64,000 nucleotides of DNA, from NCBI RefSeq assembly GCF_000582685.1, contig NZ_KK073768.1, forward strand, positions 590,723 to 654,722, in the 5' to 3' direction. The stretch's first letter is position 1, and each line of letters begins with the position of its first letter. Both the position numbers and the translations under genes were made by a program. Shown here one piece after another: positions 31,901 through 39,853 of the stretch. The DNA comes from [Scytonema hofmanni] UTEX 2349 (lineage in GTDB: Bacteria; Cyanobacteriota; Cyanobacteriia; Cyanobacteriales; Nostocaceae). The notes under the pieces are model-generated. The model was not told the DNA's origin and did not search any database. It worked only from the letters and a program-made list of their open reading frames with translations.

Positions 31901-34702
31901 AATTCTAATATTAGAAACTGGAAAGAACATACCAAAAATAGTATTCATCAGCTACAAGAAGGAGTGCAAAGTGGTTTAGACACAGGAGATATTGAGTGGG
32001 GAGGTTATTGTGCTGCTAATTTGTGTAGTTACCTATTTTTCTCTACAAATAATTTAGAATATACCATTCAGCAACAAGCACCATATATAGACATTTGTGT
32101 AAAAATCAAACAAGAAATACCTACCCATTTTTCTCAAATATGGCGGCAATTAGGTTTGAATTTACTGGATTTAGCTCAAGACAAATATTTATTGATTGGA
32201 GATAGCTTTGATGAAGCTGAAAAACTACCTTGTTTAATCGCGGCTAAAAGTGGTACAGTCTTATTTATTTTTTACGTAGCCAAAACAATTTTAATTTATC
32301 AATTTGGAGATTATACTCAGGCTTTAAAACTGATAGATTTAGCTCATCAGCAGGCAGGTTCTGCATTTGGTTTCATGCAGGTTGTGATTCTCAACTTCTA
32401 TCATTCTCTGGCTCTTAGTGGCAACTATTTGCAAGCTGAACTCAATGAACAACAAAAGTATTTAAAGCAAATTGAAGCCAATCAGGAAAAAATGCGATTC
32501 TGGGCATACCATGCTCCGATGAATAATCAGCATCGCTACGATCTAGTTGAGGCAGAAAAGGCACAAATACTTAGGCAATATTGGGAAGCTGCTGACCTGT
32601 ACGATCGCGCTATTTCAGGAGCCAAAGCCAACGGCTACATCCAAGAAGAAGCACTTAGCAACGAACTGGCAGCAAAATTCTACCTTGATTGGGGTAAAGA
32701 AAAAGTCGCTCAAGCATATATGCACCAAGCATACTACTGCTACGCTCGCTGGGGCGCAAAAGCCAAAATAGAAGACTTAGAAAAACGCTATCCTCAACTG
32801 CTGCAACCCATCCTGCAACAGCAAAGACTCAACCTCAACCCCTCACAAACTATCACTTTTCATGGCACTTCCTCATATACTCGCACGAATAGCACTGGCA
32901 GCACCAATATTTCCGATGTCCTGGATTTTACCTCTGTCCTCAAAGCCGCTCAAGCTATTTCCAGTTCTCTGGAATTAGATCAACTCATTGCCAATCTCAC
33001 CCGCATTATCCTAGAAAACTCTGGCGCGAAAAAATCTGCACTAATTCTTCCCCAAGATGACGATACTTGGCAAGTCCGAGCAATTACCTTTATTGAGCAT
33101 GGGGAGATACAAACTATCCTGAATTCAGAATCAATAGATAATTGTCAAGACATTCCCATAAATATTATTAATTATGTCAAAAATACCCAAGAAACAGTTG
33201 TGATAGACAATTGCAAAACAGATATTCCTGGGATAATTGGGGAATATATATTGCAATATCAACCCCAGAGTGTATTATGTACCCCGATTATTAATCAAGG
33301 GCATTTGGTAGGGATTCTTTATCTAGAAAATCAACTGACTCTAGGGGTATTTACTAGCGATCGCCTTTCTGTGATAAATTTTCTCTGCACTCAAGCCGCG
33401 ATTTCTTTGGAAAATGCCCAATTATATAATCATCTTCAGGAGCGAGGAAAGTTCCTAAGTAGTATTTATGAAGGTGTTGGCTGTCTAATATTTGTGACTG
33501 ATATTAGGGATAATGGTAGATTTGAGTACACAGGATGGAGTAAATCCTGCGAACTAGCGCTTGGTATACCTGCTTACAAAGTGCTGGGTAAAAGTCCGCA
33601 AGAATTACTGGCTTCTGATGAAGGTGCAGCAGTGGAGCAAAAATATCTGCATTGTTTTCAAACCGGAATACCCGTTACCTATGAAGAATGTCTAACATTT
33701 AATGACCAGAAAACTTGGTTCTTAACCACACTCAGTCCCTTAAAAGATGAGACGGGGAAAGTTTATCGCGTAGTCGGGACAACTATTAATATTACGGCTC
33801 GCAAACAAGCTGAAGAAGTGGTGACAGAAAAATCTCAAGCACTGGGAACAGCCTTAGCAAATTTACAACAAGCCCAATTACAAGTTGTCCAAAGTGAGAA
33901 AATGTCTGCATTGGGTAATTTAGTTGCAGGGGTGGCACATGAAATGAATAATCCTTTGGGTTTTATTTCTGCCAGTCTAAAACAAGCTAAACCCACCATT
34001 GCTGATATTGTTGAACACTTAAAACTCTATCAAGAAAGTTTACCTAGTAAAAGTGAAGAAATTCTTGACCACGCTGAAGAAATCGACTTGGAATATAGCT
34101 TAGAAGACTTGCCTAAAATGCTTGATTCCATGTCTATGGCGTGCGATCGCCTCAAAAATATCAGCACCAGTTTACGTACTTTCTCTCGTGCAGATAGAGA
34201 TTACAAAGTGCCATTTAACATTCACCAAGGCATTGATAGCACGATTTTAATTCTTAAACATCGCCTCAAGGCAAATGAACAACGTCCCACCATTGAAGTT
34301 GTGACAAATTACGGTGATTTGCCTCAAATAGAATGCTTTCCTGGTCAATTAAATCAGGTATTCATGAATCTGATTGCAAATGCCATTGATGCCTTAGATG
34401 AATCTAACACCGGACGCAGTTTTGAAGAAATTAAAGCTAGTCCTAACTGCATTACGATTACAACTTCAGTCGAAAATAATCTAGTTAAAATTGCGATCGC
34501 TGATAATGCCAAGGGTATGAATGAACAAGTAAAATCAAAAATATTTGACCATTTGTTTACTACGAAAGCTGTTGGGAAAGGGACGGGATTGGGGTTGGCG
34601 ATCGCAAAGTCTATTGTGGTGGAAAAACATGGTGGTTCTATTGATTGCATCTCTGTGCCAGGGCAGGGTACTAAATTCATAATTCAGCTTTTAGTTGGAT
34701 AA
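28934..34702 (+). CDS. hybrid Ser/Thr kinase - AAA ATPase - GAF - PAS - histidine kinase
   Basis: A giant 1922-residue signalling protein. Order: a Ser/Thr kinase (about 1-275, with HKDIKPANIL, DFSIAS and SPEQTGR), then an AAA-type predicted ATPase with Walker A AGFSGIGKTAVV (about 330) and Walker B MFLDDLQWAD. A long helical region of TPR-like repeats (about 700-1300) follows. Then come GAF (about 1345-1500), PAS (about 1510-1625), a dimerisation helix with phospho-acceptor His (AGVAHEMNNPLGF, about residue 1667) and a GHKL ATPase to the C-terminus (KIFDHLFTTKAVGKGTGLGLAIAK). This HstK-like architecture is typical of filamentous cyanobacteria. Both kinases look intact. Signals and targets are unknown, and no response regulator is adjacent. 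Confidence 0.93.
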   Translation: MVSTFVSIPGYRISEELYSGSRTIVYRGYRETDSLPVVIKWLKNPYPSFSELLSFRNQYTIAKNLNSPLIVQTYSLEAYQNGYVLVMEDFGGISLKDYFTSNQTRYIASGQQFLEIAIALCNTLDILYRERIIHKDIKPANILINPETKEVKLIDFSIASLLPRETQTVINPNVLEGTLAYISPEQTGRMNRGIDYRTDFYSLGVTFYELLTGELPFKSNEPMELVHSHIAKQPPSVIRDEIPQVISDIVMKLMAKNAEDRYQSALGLKFDLENCLHQLQETGTIGNFEIASRDVCDRFIIPDKLYGRETEVSTLLEAFERVSLGATEIMLVAGFSGIGKTAVVNEVHKPIVRQRGYFIKGKFDQFQRNIPFSAFVQAFRDLIGQLLTESDIQIHQWRNQILEAVGENGQVVIEVLPELSRIIGEQAPAMELSGDAAQNRFNLLFQKFTQVFTSTEHPLVMFLDDLQWADSASLKLIQLLMADTNHLLLIGAYRDNEVNPGHPLLLTLSEIQKKLFTINTITLTPLSQGQVNQLVADTLKCTQTLAWTLSQLVYQKTQGNPFFATQFLKALHQENLIKFDFESGCWQCDIVQVITLAVTDDVVAFMAVQLRKLPQSTQDILQLAACIGNSFDLATLAIVSKQSEIEAATDLWKALQEGLILPLSDVYKFYVGQESLARTPENQETVTYKFLHDRIQQAAYSLIPEDKKQSTHLKIGQLLLNNISEEEQEGRIFEIVNQLNFGVDLLTNQLERNELAKLNLIAGKKAKLSTAYETAIGYLNAGLNLLANDSWESQYDLTLKIYIETVEAEYLNINFDRSMLLNEIALQNSKTLLDQVKLYEAKMQIFIAQLEMIKAIEIGLKFLEKLDISLVKLSDDESLLVKLPNLDELTKLLVMTDPYKLSAMQIIKILCAPVFMAKPEIFPQLIITMINLCIEHGNSALSAFAYGFYGLLMSGIGKLNEGYHAGNIALKLLNEFDAKELKAKVYNLFNSNIRNWKEHTKNSIHQLQEGVQSGLDTGDIEWGGYCAANLCSYLFFSTNNLEYTIQQQAPYIDICVKIKQEIPTHFSQIWRQLGLNLLDLAQDKYLLIGDSFDEAEKLPCLIAAKSGTVLFIFYVAKTILIYQFGDYTQALKLIDLAHQQAGSAFGFMQVVILNFYHSLALSGNYLQAELNEQQKYLKQIEANQEKMRFWAYHAPMNNQHRYDLVEAEKAQILRQYWEAADLYDRAISGAKANGYIQEEALSNELAAKFYLDWGKEKVAQAYMHQAYYCYARWGAKAKIEDLEKRYPQLLQPILQQQRLNLNPSQTITFHGTSSYTRTNSTGSTNISDVLDFTSVLKAAQAISSSLELDQLIANLTRIILENSGAKKSALILPQDDDTWQVRAITFIEHGEIQTILNSESIDNCQDIPINIINYVKNTQETVVIDNCKTDIPGIIGEYILQYQPQSVLCTPIINQGHLVGILYLENQLTLGVFTSDRLSVINFLCTQAAISLENAQLYNHLQERGKFLSSIYEGVGCLIFVTDIRDNGRFEYTGWSKSCELALGIPAYKVLGKSPQELLASDEGAAVEQKYLHCFQTGIPVTYEECLTFNDQKTWFLTTLSPLKDETGKVYRVVGTTINITARKQAEEVVTEKSQALGTALANLQQAQLQVVQSEKMSALGNLVAGVAHEMNNPLGFISASLKQAKPTIADIVEHLKLYQESLPSKSEEILDHAEEIDLEYSLEDLPKMLDSMSMACDRLKNISTSLRTFSRADRDYKVPFNIHQGIDSTILILKHRLKANEQRPTIEVVTNYGDLPQIECFPGQLNQVFMNLIANAIDALDESNTGRSFEEIKASPNCITITTSVENNLVKIAIADNAKGMNEQVKSKIFDHLFTTKAVGKGTGLGLAIAKSIVVEKHGGSIDCISVPGQGTKFIIQLLVG

Positions 34703-34705
34703 TAA

Positions 34706-34731
34706 GTAGAGACCTTCCGCCAGAACGTCTA
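34706..34731. repeat. degenerate palindromic repeat between kinase and polA
   Basis: GTAGAGACCTTCCGCCAGAACGTCTA is a mutated copy of the palindrome family seen at 1952 and 58553. It fills most of the 39-base gap before polA. Confidence 0.6.
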
Positions 34732-34741
34732 AAATAGGGGT

Positions 34742-37666
34742 ATGTCTCAAACATCCTCAAACCAGTTGACTTCCGATTCTACACTCCTCACACGTCCGGT
34801 GTTCATCTTAGTAGATGGACACTCCCTCGCTTATCGTTCTTACTTCGCTTTCGCTAAAGGACGAAATGGGGGAATGCGTACAAAAGCGGGAATTCCCACC
34901 AGTGTATGTTTTGGCTTTATCAAGTCTTTGCTGGAGGTAATGGGAACCGAACAGCCGGAAGCGATCGCTGTTGCTTTTGATTTGGGTTTACCAACCTTCC
35001 GTCACGAAGCTGACGATACTTATAAAGCCGATCGTCCAGAAACACCAGAAGACTTTATTCCTGATTTAAAAAATCTGCACGAGTTGCTTGATGGCTTCAA
35101 TTTGCCAATTTTTACCGCTCCTGGTTATGAAGCAGATGATGTGTTAGGTACTTTAGCACAAAAAGCAACTACCGCTGGGTATAGAGTAAAAATTTTGACA
35201 GGCGATCGCGATTTATTTCAACTTATCGACACAGAAAAAGAAATTACTGTTCTCTACTTTACTCCAGACGCGCTGAAGCGTTCTACAAGTAGTATCAGCG
35301 AATTTACACCAGAACAAGTTAAAGAAAAGCTAGGCATTTTACCATCACAAGTTGTCGATTATAAAGCTCTTTGTGGCGATAAATCAGATAATATTCCCGG
35401 TGTTAAGGGAATCGGAGAAAAGACAGCAGTGCCGCTGCTAAATACCTACGGTACTCTTGATAATATATATGCTTCTTTAGGTGAAATTAAAGGTGCAACT
35501 CAGCAAAAACTGGAAGCTGGTAAACAAGATGCCGAACATTCTCGCTTTTTAGCAAGTATAAGACTTGATGTCCCCATAGAAGTTAATTTAGAAGATTGTA
35601 AATTAACCGGATTTGATACCAGCATCCTTACACCACTTTTAGAAAAGTTAGAATTTAAGTCTTTTTTAGGCAAAATTAACGAACTTCAGCAACATTTTGG
35701 TGGGACAATTGAAGAAACATCAAAACAAATTCACCCAAATGAAGATAATGATTTGTGGTTTTTTACTGCTGAGGATACAGCAGCAGTTAAACTGCAATCG
35801 GCTTCCCCAATTCAACCACGCATTATCGACACAGAAGCCAAACTAAGCGAGTTAGTGAAGCTTTTACAAAATTTTACCAGTATAGAAACTCCGATTGCTT
35901 GGGACACTGAAACCACCAGTTTAGAACCTCGTGATGCTTCCTTAGTAGGAATTGGCTGTTGCTGGGGAAGTAATCCTGATGAAGTAGCTTATATTCCTCT
36001 TAATCATAAAAGTGGAGATAATCTAAATCAAGAAATTGCTCTAAAAGCACTACGTCCAATTTTAGAAAGTGCTGATTATCCGAAAGCGTTGCAAAATGCA
36101 AAATTTGACCGGTTAGTTCTCCGCTGTCAAGGAATTAAGTTAGCGGGTGTAGTATTTGATTCGATGTTGGCAAGTTATGTGTTGAATCCAGATGGTAGCC
36201 ATAATTTGAGTGATTTGTCGAATAAATATTTAGGTTTAACAGCAAAAAGTTACTTAGAATTAGTTCCTAAGGGTAAAACTATCGCTGATATTGACATTTC
36301 CTCTGTTGCTGATTATTGCGGTATGGATGCTTATTCTACATTTGGATTAGTACCAAAATTGCGGGAGGAATTAGATAAAATTCCAACTTTACATAAGCTT
36401 TTACTGGAAGTTGAACAACCGCTAGAACCAGTTTTAGCGCAAATGGAATATACAGGTTTCCGCATTAATACAGATTATTTAAAAGAACTTTCACAGCAGT
36501 TAGAAACAGATTTAGCCAAGTTGGAACAGCAAGCTATTGAGATAGCTGGAGAAAAGTTTAACTTGGGTTCTCCGAAAAAATTAAGTGAGATATTATTTGA
36601 CAAATTGGGTTTAAGTACGAAGTATTCTCGGAAAATTCAAACAGGTTACTCTACTGATGCAGCGACACTAGAAAGACTGCAAGAAGTAGATGAAACGGGC
36701 TTTGTTGATGCGATTATGGAGTATCGCACTTTATCTAAATTAAAGTCTACTTATGTGGATGCACTACCAAGTTTGGTGCGTCCAGATACTCAACGGGTAC
36801 ATACGGATTTTAACCAAACGGTGACATCTACTGGAAGGTTATCTTCTTCTAATCCAAATTTGCAAAATATCCCGATTCGGACTGCTTTTAGTCGCCAGAT
36901 TCGTAAGGCTTTTGTGCCAGAATCAGGTTGGTTAATGGTAGCTGCTGATTACTCGCAAATTGAGTTAAGAATTTTGGCTCATTTGAGTCAAGAACCAGTG
37001 TTAGTTGAAGCATACCAAAACAATCAAGATATTCACACTGTTACAGCACGGTTGGTGTTTGAAAAAGAAGATATAACAACAGATGAAAGAAGATTGGCGA
37101 AAACCATTAATTTTGGTGTGATTTATGGGATGGGTTATTTGAGGTTTTCGCGTTCAACTGGTGTAGATAAAACCCTGGCTAACGAGTTTATTCAACGTTT
37201 TTACAGTCGCTATCCGAAAGTATTTGAATATTTGGAGAGTGTGAAAAAACAAGCGATCGCTCAAGGATATGTCGAAACTATTTTAGGGCGTCGTCGTTAT
37301 TTGAATTTTACCAGCAACAGCATCCGCAAGTACAAAGGCAATAAACCAGAAGATATTGACTTGAAAAAACTGGGTAATTTGGGTGCTGACGATGCGGGAT
37401 TATTACGTGCTGCTGCTAATGCCCCAATTCAAGGTTCCAGTGCTGATATTATCAAAATTGCAATGGTGAAAATGCATGAAATTTTGCAAAGATATCAATC
37501 GCGGTTATTGTTGCAAGTTCACGATGAATTAGTATTTGAAATTCTCCCCAGTGAGTGGGAAGAATTAGAACCGCAAATTAAGTCAGCGATGGAAAATGCT
37601 GTATCGTTGAGTGTACCGTTAATTGTAGATGTGCGTGCCGGTGAAAATTGGATGGAGACGAAGTAG
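34742..37666 (+). CDS. polA: DNA polymerase I
   Basis: A 974-residue DNA polymerase I for gap filling and primer removal. A 5' nuclease domain (about 15-310, with LVDGHSLAYRSYFAF and GYEADDVLGTLA) comes first. A 3'-5' exonuclease domain follows (about 350-545), with the first catalytic motif intact as WDTETTSLE near residue 388, so proofreading should be active. The polymerase domain (about 600-974) shows motif A AADYSQIELRI, motif B KTINFGVIYGM and motif C LQVHDELVFE. Length agrees with cyanobacterial PolA. The start at 34742 is clear. The PolA stop is followed by a hairpin-like AGGTTTTTTAA stretch that may terminate it. Confidence 0.96.
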   Translation: MSQTSSNQLTSDSTLLTRPVFILVDGHSLAYRSYFAFAKGRNGGMRTKAGIPTSVCFGFIKSLLEVMGTEQPEAIAVAFDLGLPTFRHEADDTYKADRPETPEDFIPDLKNLHELLDGFNLPIFTAPGYEADDVLGTLAQKATTAGYRVKILTGDRDLFQLIDTEKEITVLYFTPDALKRSTSSISEFTPEQVKEKLGILPSQVVDYKALCGDKSDNIPGVKGIGEKTAVPLLNTYGTLDNIYASLGEIKGATQQKLEAGKQDAEHSRFLASIRLDVPIEVNLEDCKLTGFDTSILTPLLEKLEFKSFLGKINELQQHFGGTIEETSKQIHPNEDNDLWFFTAEDTAAVKLQSASPIQPRIIDTEAKLSELVKLLQNFTSIETPIAWDTETTSLEPRDASLVGIGCCWGSNPDEVAYIPLNHKSGDNLNQEIALKALRPILESADYPKALQNAKFDRLVLRCQGIKLAGVVFDSMLASYVLNPDGSHNLSDLSNKYLGLTAKSYLELVPKGKTIADIDISSVADYCGMDAYSTFGLVPKLREELDKIPTLHKLLLEVEQPLEPVLAQMEYTGFRINTDYLKELSQQLETDLAKLEQQAIEIAGEKFNLGSPKKLSEILFDKLGLSTKYSRKIQTGYSTDAATLERLQEVDETGFVDAIMEYRTLSKLKSTYVDALPSLVRPDTQRVHTDFNQTVTSTGRLSSSNPNLQNIPIRTAFSRQIRKAFVPESGWLMVAADYSQIELRILAHLSQEPVLVEAYQNNQDIHTVTARLVFEKEDITTDERRLAKTINFGVIYGMGYLRFSRSTGVDKTLANEFIQRFYSRYPKVFEYLESVKKQAIAQGYVETILGRRRYLNFTSNSIRKYKGNKPEDIDLKKLGNLGADDAGLLRAAANAPIQGSSADIIKIAMVKMHEILQRYQSRLLLQVHDELVFEILPSEWEELEPQIKSAMENAVSLSVPLIVDVRAGENWMETK

Positions 37667-37790
37667 AGATAGCCTGCAAAAGCTTTAGCTTTAACCTTGT
37701 CTTGAGTGGCAAGGTTTTTTAATTTGTTGACATAACCTAAGCGCTTGGGTTATTGTCTAAATATATAAGAAAAGTTATTAGTATTTTTTA

Positions 37791-38063
37791 ATGGCAACTG
37801 TATTTAATAAAGATGGCTTTAGTGTTCGTATTTATTTTAACGATCATCTTCCATCCCATGTTCATGTTCTTAAAGCTGAGGGAGAAGCCAAGATTAACCT
37901 CGGTAGTGAAACTGAGCGTCCTACATTCCTCAGAGTCTGGAACATGAGCAATAAGGATGCAATTAAAGCGCTAAAGCTGGTGATCGAACACCAAACGGAA
38001 CTATTAGAAAAATGGAGAGAAATTCATGAAGAACCTAGATTTGACGGAGGAAACCTTAAATAA
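37791..38063 (+). CDS. DUF4160 domain protein
   Basis: A 90-residue protein with the DUF4160 signature IYFNDHLPSHVHVLKAEGEAKINL. The conserved His cluster SHVHV could bind metal. DUF4160 genes are usually followed by DUF2442 genes, as here with a 38-base overlap. The pair behaves like a toxin-antitoxin or mobile cassette in many bacteria; function is not established. The last 13 codons overlap the next gene's start in a different frame. Confidence 0.85.
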   Translation: MATVFNKDGFSVRIYFNDHLPSHVHVLKAEGEAKINLGSETERPTFLRVWNMSNKDAIKALKLVIEHQTELLEKWREIHEEPRFDGGNLK

Positions 38064-38469
38064 TGAGATAGCCCAGGCAAGAGCATCTGCTGCGATCGCA
38101 GATGCCTCTGAGCCACGCGCTCAAGCTGCCCATTACGATCTAAATACCGATCGCATAGTTATTGAACTGCGCTCAGGGGCTACTTTTTTGTTTCCTCCTG
38201 AATTGGTTCAGGGATTGGCGGGTGCATCTCCAGATAAACTTAATAATGTGGAAGTCACTCCTTCTGGTGAAGGGCTGCACTGGGAACAGTTGGATGTAGA
38301 TATGAGCATCCCTGCCCTGATGGTGGGAATATTTGGTACTAAGGCTTGGATGGCTGAATTAGGAAGCAAAGGAGGTTCCGTAAGCTCAACTGCAAAAGCA
38401 AGCGCAGCGCGTGAAAACGGCAAGCGAGGTGGACGACCACGAAAAACATCAGATTCATCTGAAAATTAA
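38026..38469 (+). CDS. DUF2442 domain protein with basic C-terminal tail
   Basis: A 147-residue protein. A DUF2442 core (about residues 30-105) carries AAHYDLNTDRIVIELRSGA and EGLHWEQLDVDMSIPALM. A Gly/Ser/Ala and Lys/Arg-rich tail follows (ENGKRGGRPRKTS), which reads like an AT-hook-type DNA-binding extension (GRPRK). It overlaps the DUF4160 gene. A regulatory or antitoxin role is inferred from the partner. The downstream repeat at 38474 begins just after the stop. Confidence 0.8.
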   Translation: MKNLDLTEETLNNEIAQARASAAIADASEPRAQAAHYDLNTDRIVIELRSGATFLFPPELVQGLAGASPDKLNNVEVTPSGEGLHWEQLDVDMSIPALMVGIFGTKAWMAELGSKGGSVSSTAKASAARENGKRGGRPRKTSDSSEN

Positions 38470-38473
38470 CTTA

Positions 38474-38580
38474 GTACAGAATTTCGCTTTTTTCCTAGCG
38501 AATCCTAGAGAAAAAAACTCTGCGTCACTGTGCGCTTACCTCCTTTGCTCCTCTGCGTTAAAAAACGCGCTCGTAAAAAA
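38474..38580 (-). repeat. dispersed element, copy 1 (CTCTGCGT family)
   Basis: CCTAGCGAATCCTAGAGAAAA and CTCTGCGTCACTGTGCG, then CTCCTCTGCGTTAAAAAACGC. The reverse complement of 50010-50120 repeats these words in the same order. A shorter relative sits at 42295-42335. It codes for nothing I can see. Confidence 0.7.
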
Positions 38581-38646
38581 TGCGATCGCTATACTTAGCT
38601 ACCCAATTGGGCAGCCAAAGTTAATTCCCAAATATTCGCCTACTGC

Positions 38647-39300
38647 TTACTTAACATAAAAATTGTAGATATGTTTTTCCGCAGGGTCTGTCAAATTCAA
38701 TATTTGTGCAGTTGATATTTGTGAAGTTGATTTTGGGGGGAAAACATATGGCTTAAATCGATTAATACTTTCACAAGTTTCCAGATCAAAGGGTTTTGAT
38801 TCTGGGAAATCATCCCACCCTATAATTAAAACACCACCATCACGTAAACATTGATAGCATCCGCCGTATGCTTTTTCAACATCTTCTTTGTCATTCAATC
38901 CATGCCCAAATACGCCATTGCAGATGATTAAATCGAAATGATTGTCTTGGAAGTAAGAGCTTAAATTACTCGAAGAATCAACAATGTGGTTTTTGGCTCC
39001 GTATATTTTTTTTAATGGATTTATATCAATAGTCCAATACTCTTCTTTATCTTTAAACCATTTTTCATAATGTTTTGTATAAGAACCACATCCCACAAAT
39101 AGCACTTTCGTAAATTCTTCTCTCTCAACAAAATACGGAATAATTATTTTTTCCAATACATATCTGTCATTATTGTCTATAGGTGTTTCCTTTCCAAAAA
39201 GTGTATTTTTTGCTACCTCAAAACCCCTGGTAATCATTTTTGGGTTTCTGAGAGTTTCCAGAATTGCTTTTGGGCTGATTAAAAAGTTTATTTCTGGCAT
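38647..39300 (-). CDS. class I SAM-dependent methyltransferase
   Basis: A 217-residue protein from ATG 39300 (MPEINFLISPK); a TTG start would add 14 residues. The methyltransferase fold is clear: motif I VLFVGCGSYTKHYEK, motif II acidic end WTIDINP, motif IV region HFDLIICNGVFGHGLND and motif VI/VII area GGVLIIGWDDFPES. The substrate is unknown; the GHGLND stretch resembles small-molecule methyltransferases. It has no operon partner. Base composition is AT-rich relative to neighbours, perhaps a recent arrival. Confidence 0.78.
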   Translation of the reverse strand: MPEINFLISPKAILETLRNPKMITRGFEVAKNTLFGKETPIDNNDRYVLEKIIIPYFVEREEFTKVLFVGCGSYTKHYEKWFKDKEEYWTIDINPLKKIYGAKNHIVDSSSNLSSYFQDNHFDLIICNGVFGHGLNDKEDVEKAYGGCYQCLRDGGVLIIGWDDFPESKPFDLETCESINRFKPYVFPPKSTSQISTAQILNLTDPAEKHIYNFYVK

Positions 39301-39413
39301 ATTCGCCGCTTGTATAATTGTATTTTCATATACTTGTAGCAAAGCTACTTCAATATAGCAAGTATCTTAGAACACATTAATCTTATCTTTAAATTAAGTT
39401 TGCTTGTAGATTA

Positions 39414-39686
39414 TTAAAAATCTTCGTCGTCTACAAAAAATTCAGCATCGTCTTGCGTATAATTACGCTGTGGAGTAGAAAGACCCCACAATGGCTGCAA
39501 GAGTGCGATACCAATTATCCCAACACCAGCACTGAAAGCCAAGACTAAACCGATTGGAATTTGAATTGACTGGAAAGTAAAGAATTTTAAAGATACTGGT
39601 GTGGCGTTTTGGACTGAAATAATCGCGATCGCTACTACCCAAATAGCTACAACTAACGATATGAGCAGATTAGCTAGAGTTTTCAC
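39414..39686 (-). CDS. LapA-domain (DUF1049) small membrane protein
   Basis: A 90-residue protein starting at GTG. Two hydrophobic helices (about 5-25 and 42-65) have the LapA motif WVVAIAIISVQNATPVSLKF between them, and an acidic C-terminal tail (DDAEFFVDDEDF) follows. LapA proteins help lipopolysaccharide assembly in enterobacteria; the cyanobacterial role is not established. It probably shares no operon with phosphoglucomutase, as repeats separate them. Confidence 0.75.
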   Translation of the reverse strand: MKTLANLLISLVVAIWVVAIAIISVQNATPVSLKFFTFQSIQIPIGLVLAFSAGVGIIGIALLQPLWGLSTPQRNYTQDDAEFFVDDEDF

Positions 39687-39692
39687 TTTTTG

Positions 39693-39853
39693 TTGGTGGT
39701 TATTTGTTAGTGGTTGGTTGTTAGTGGTTGGTGGTTGGTCGTTGGTTGTTAGTGGTTGGTGGTTGGTGGTTGATTGTTAACAGTCCACTATCGACTATCC
39801 ACCAACCACTATCCACTATCGACTATCCACTATCCACTATCCACTATCCACTA
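39693..39853. repeat. facing arms of GGTTGGTGGTTAGT / ACTATCC tandem repeats
   Basis: The left arm (39693-39775) is built of GGTTAGT, GGTTGGT and similar 7-base units. The right arm (39782-39853) is ACTATCC / ACTATCG units. The two arms are inverted around the short centre GTTAACAGTCC. A related single array lies at 60645-60722. The right arm abuts the phosphoglucomutase stop. Confidence 0.75.

Noticed and set aside
34785..34795. ACTCCTCACAC, the Yfr1 core motif, inside the 5' end of polA
   Set aside because: It lies in codons for STLLTRP of polA, and the following hairpin lacks a T-run and has no promoter. Most likely chance.
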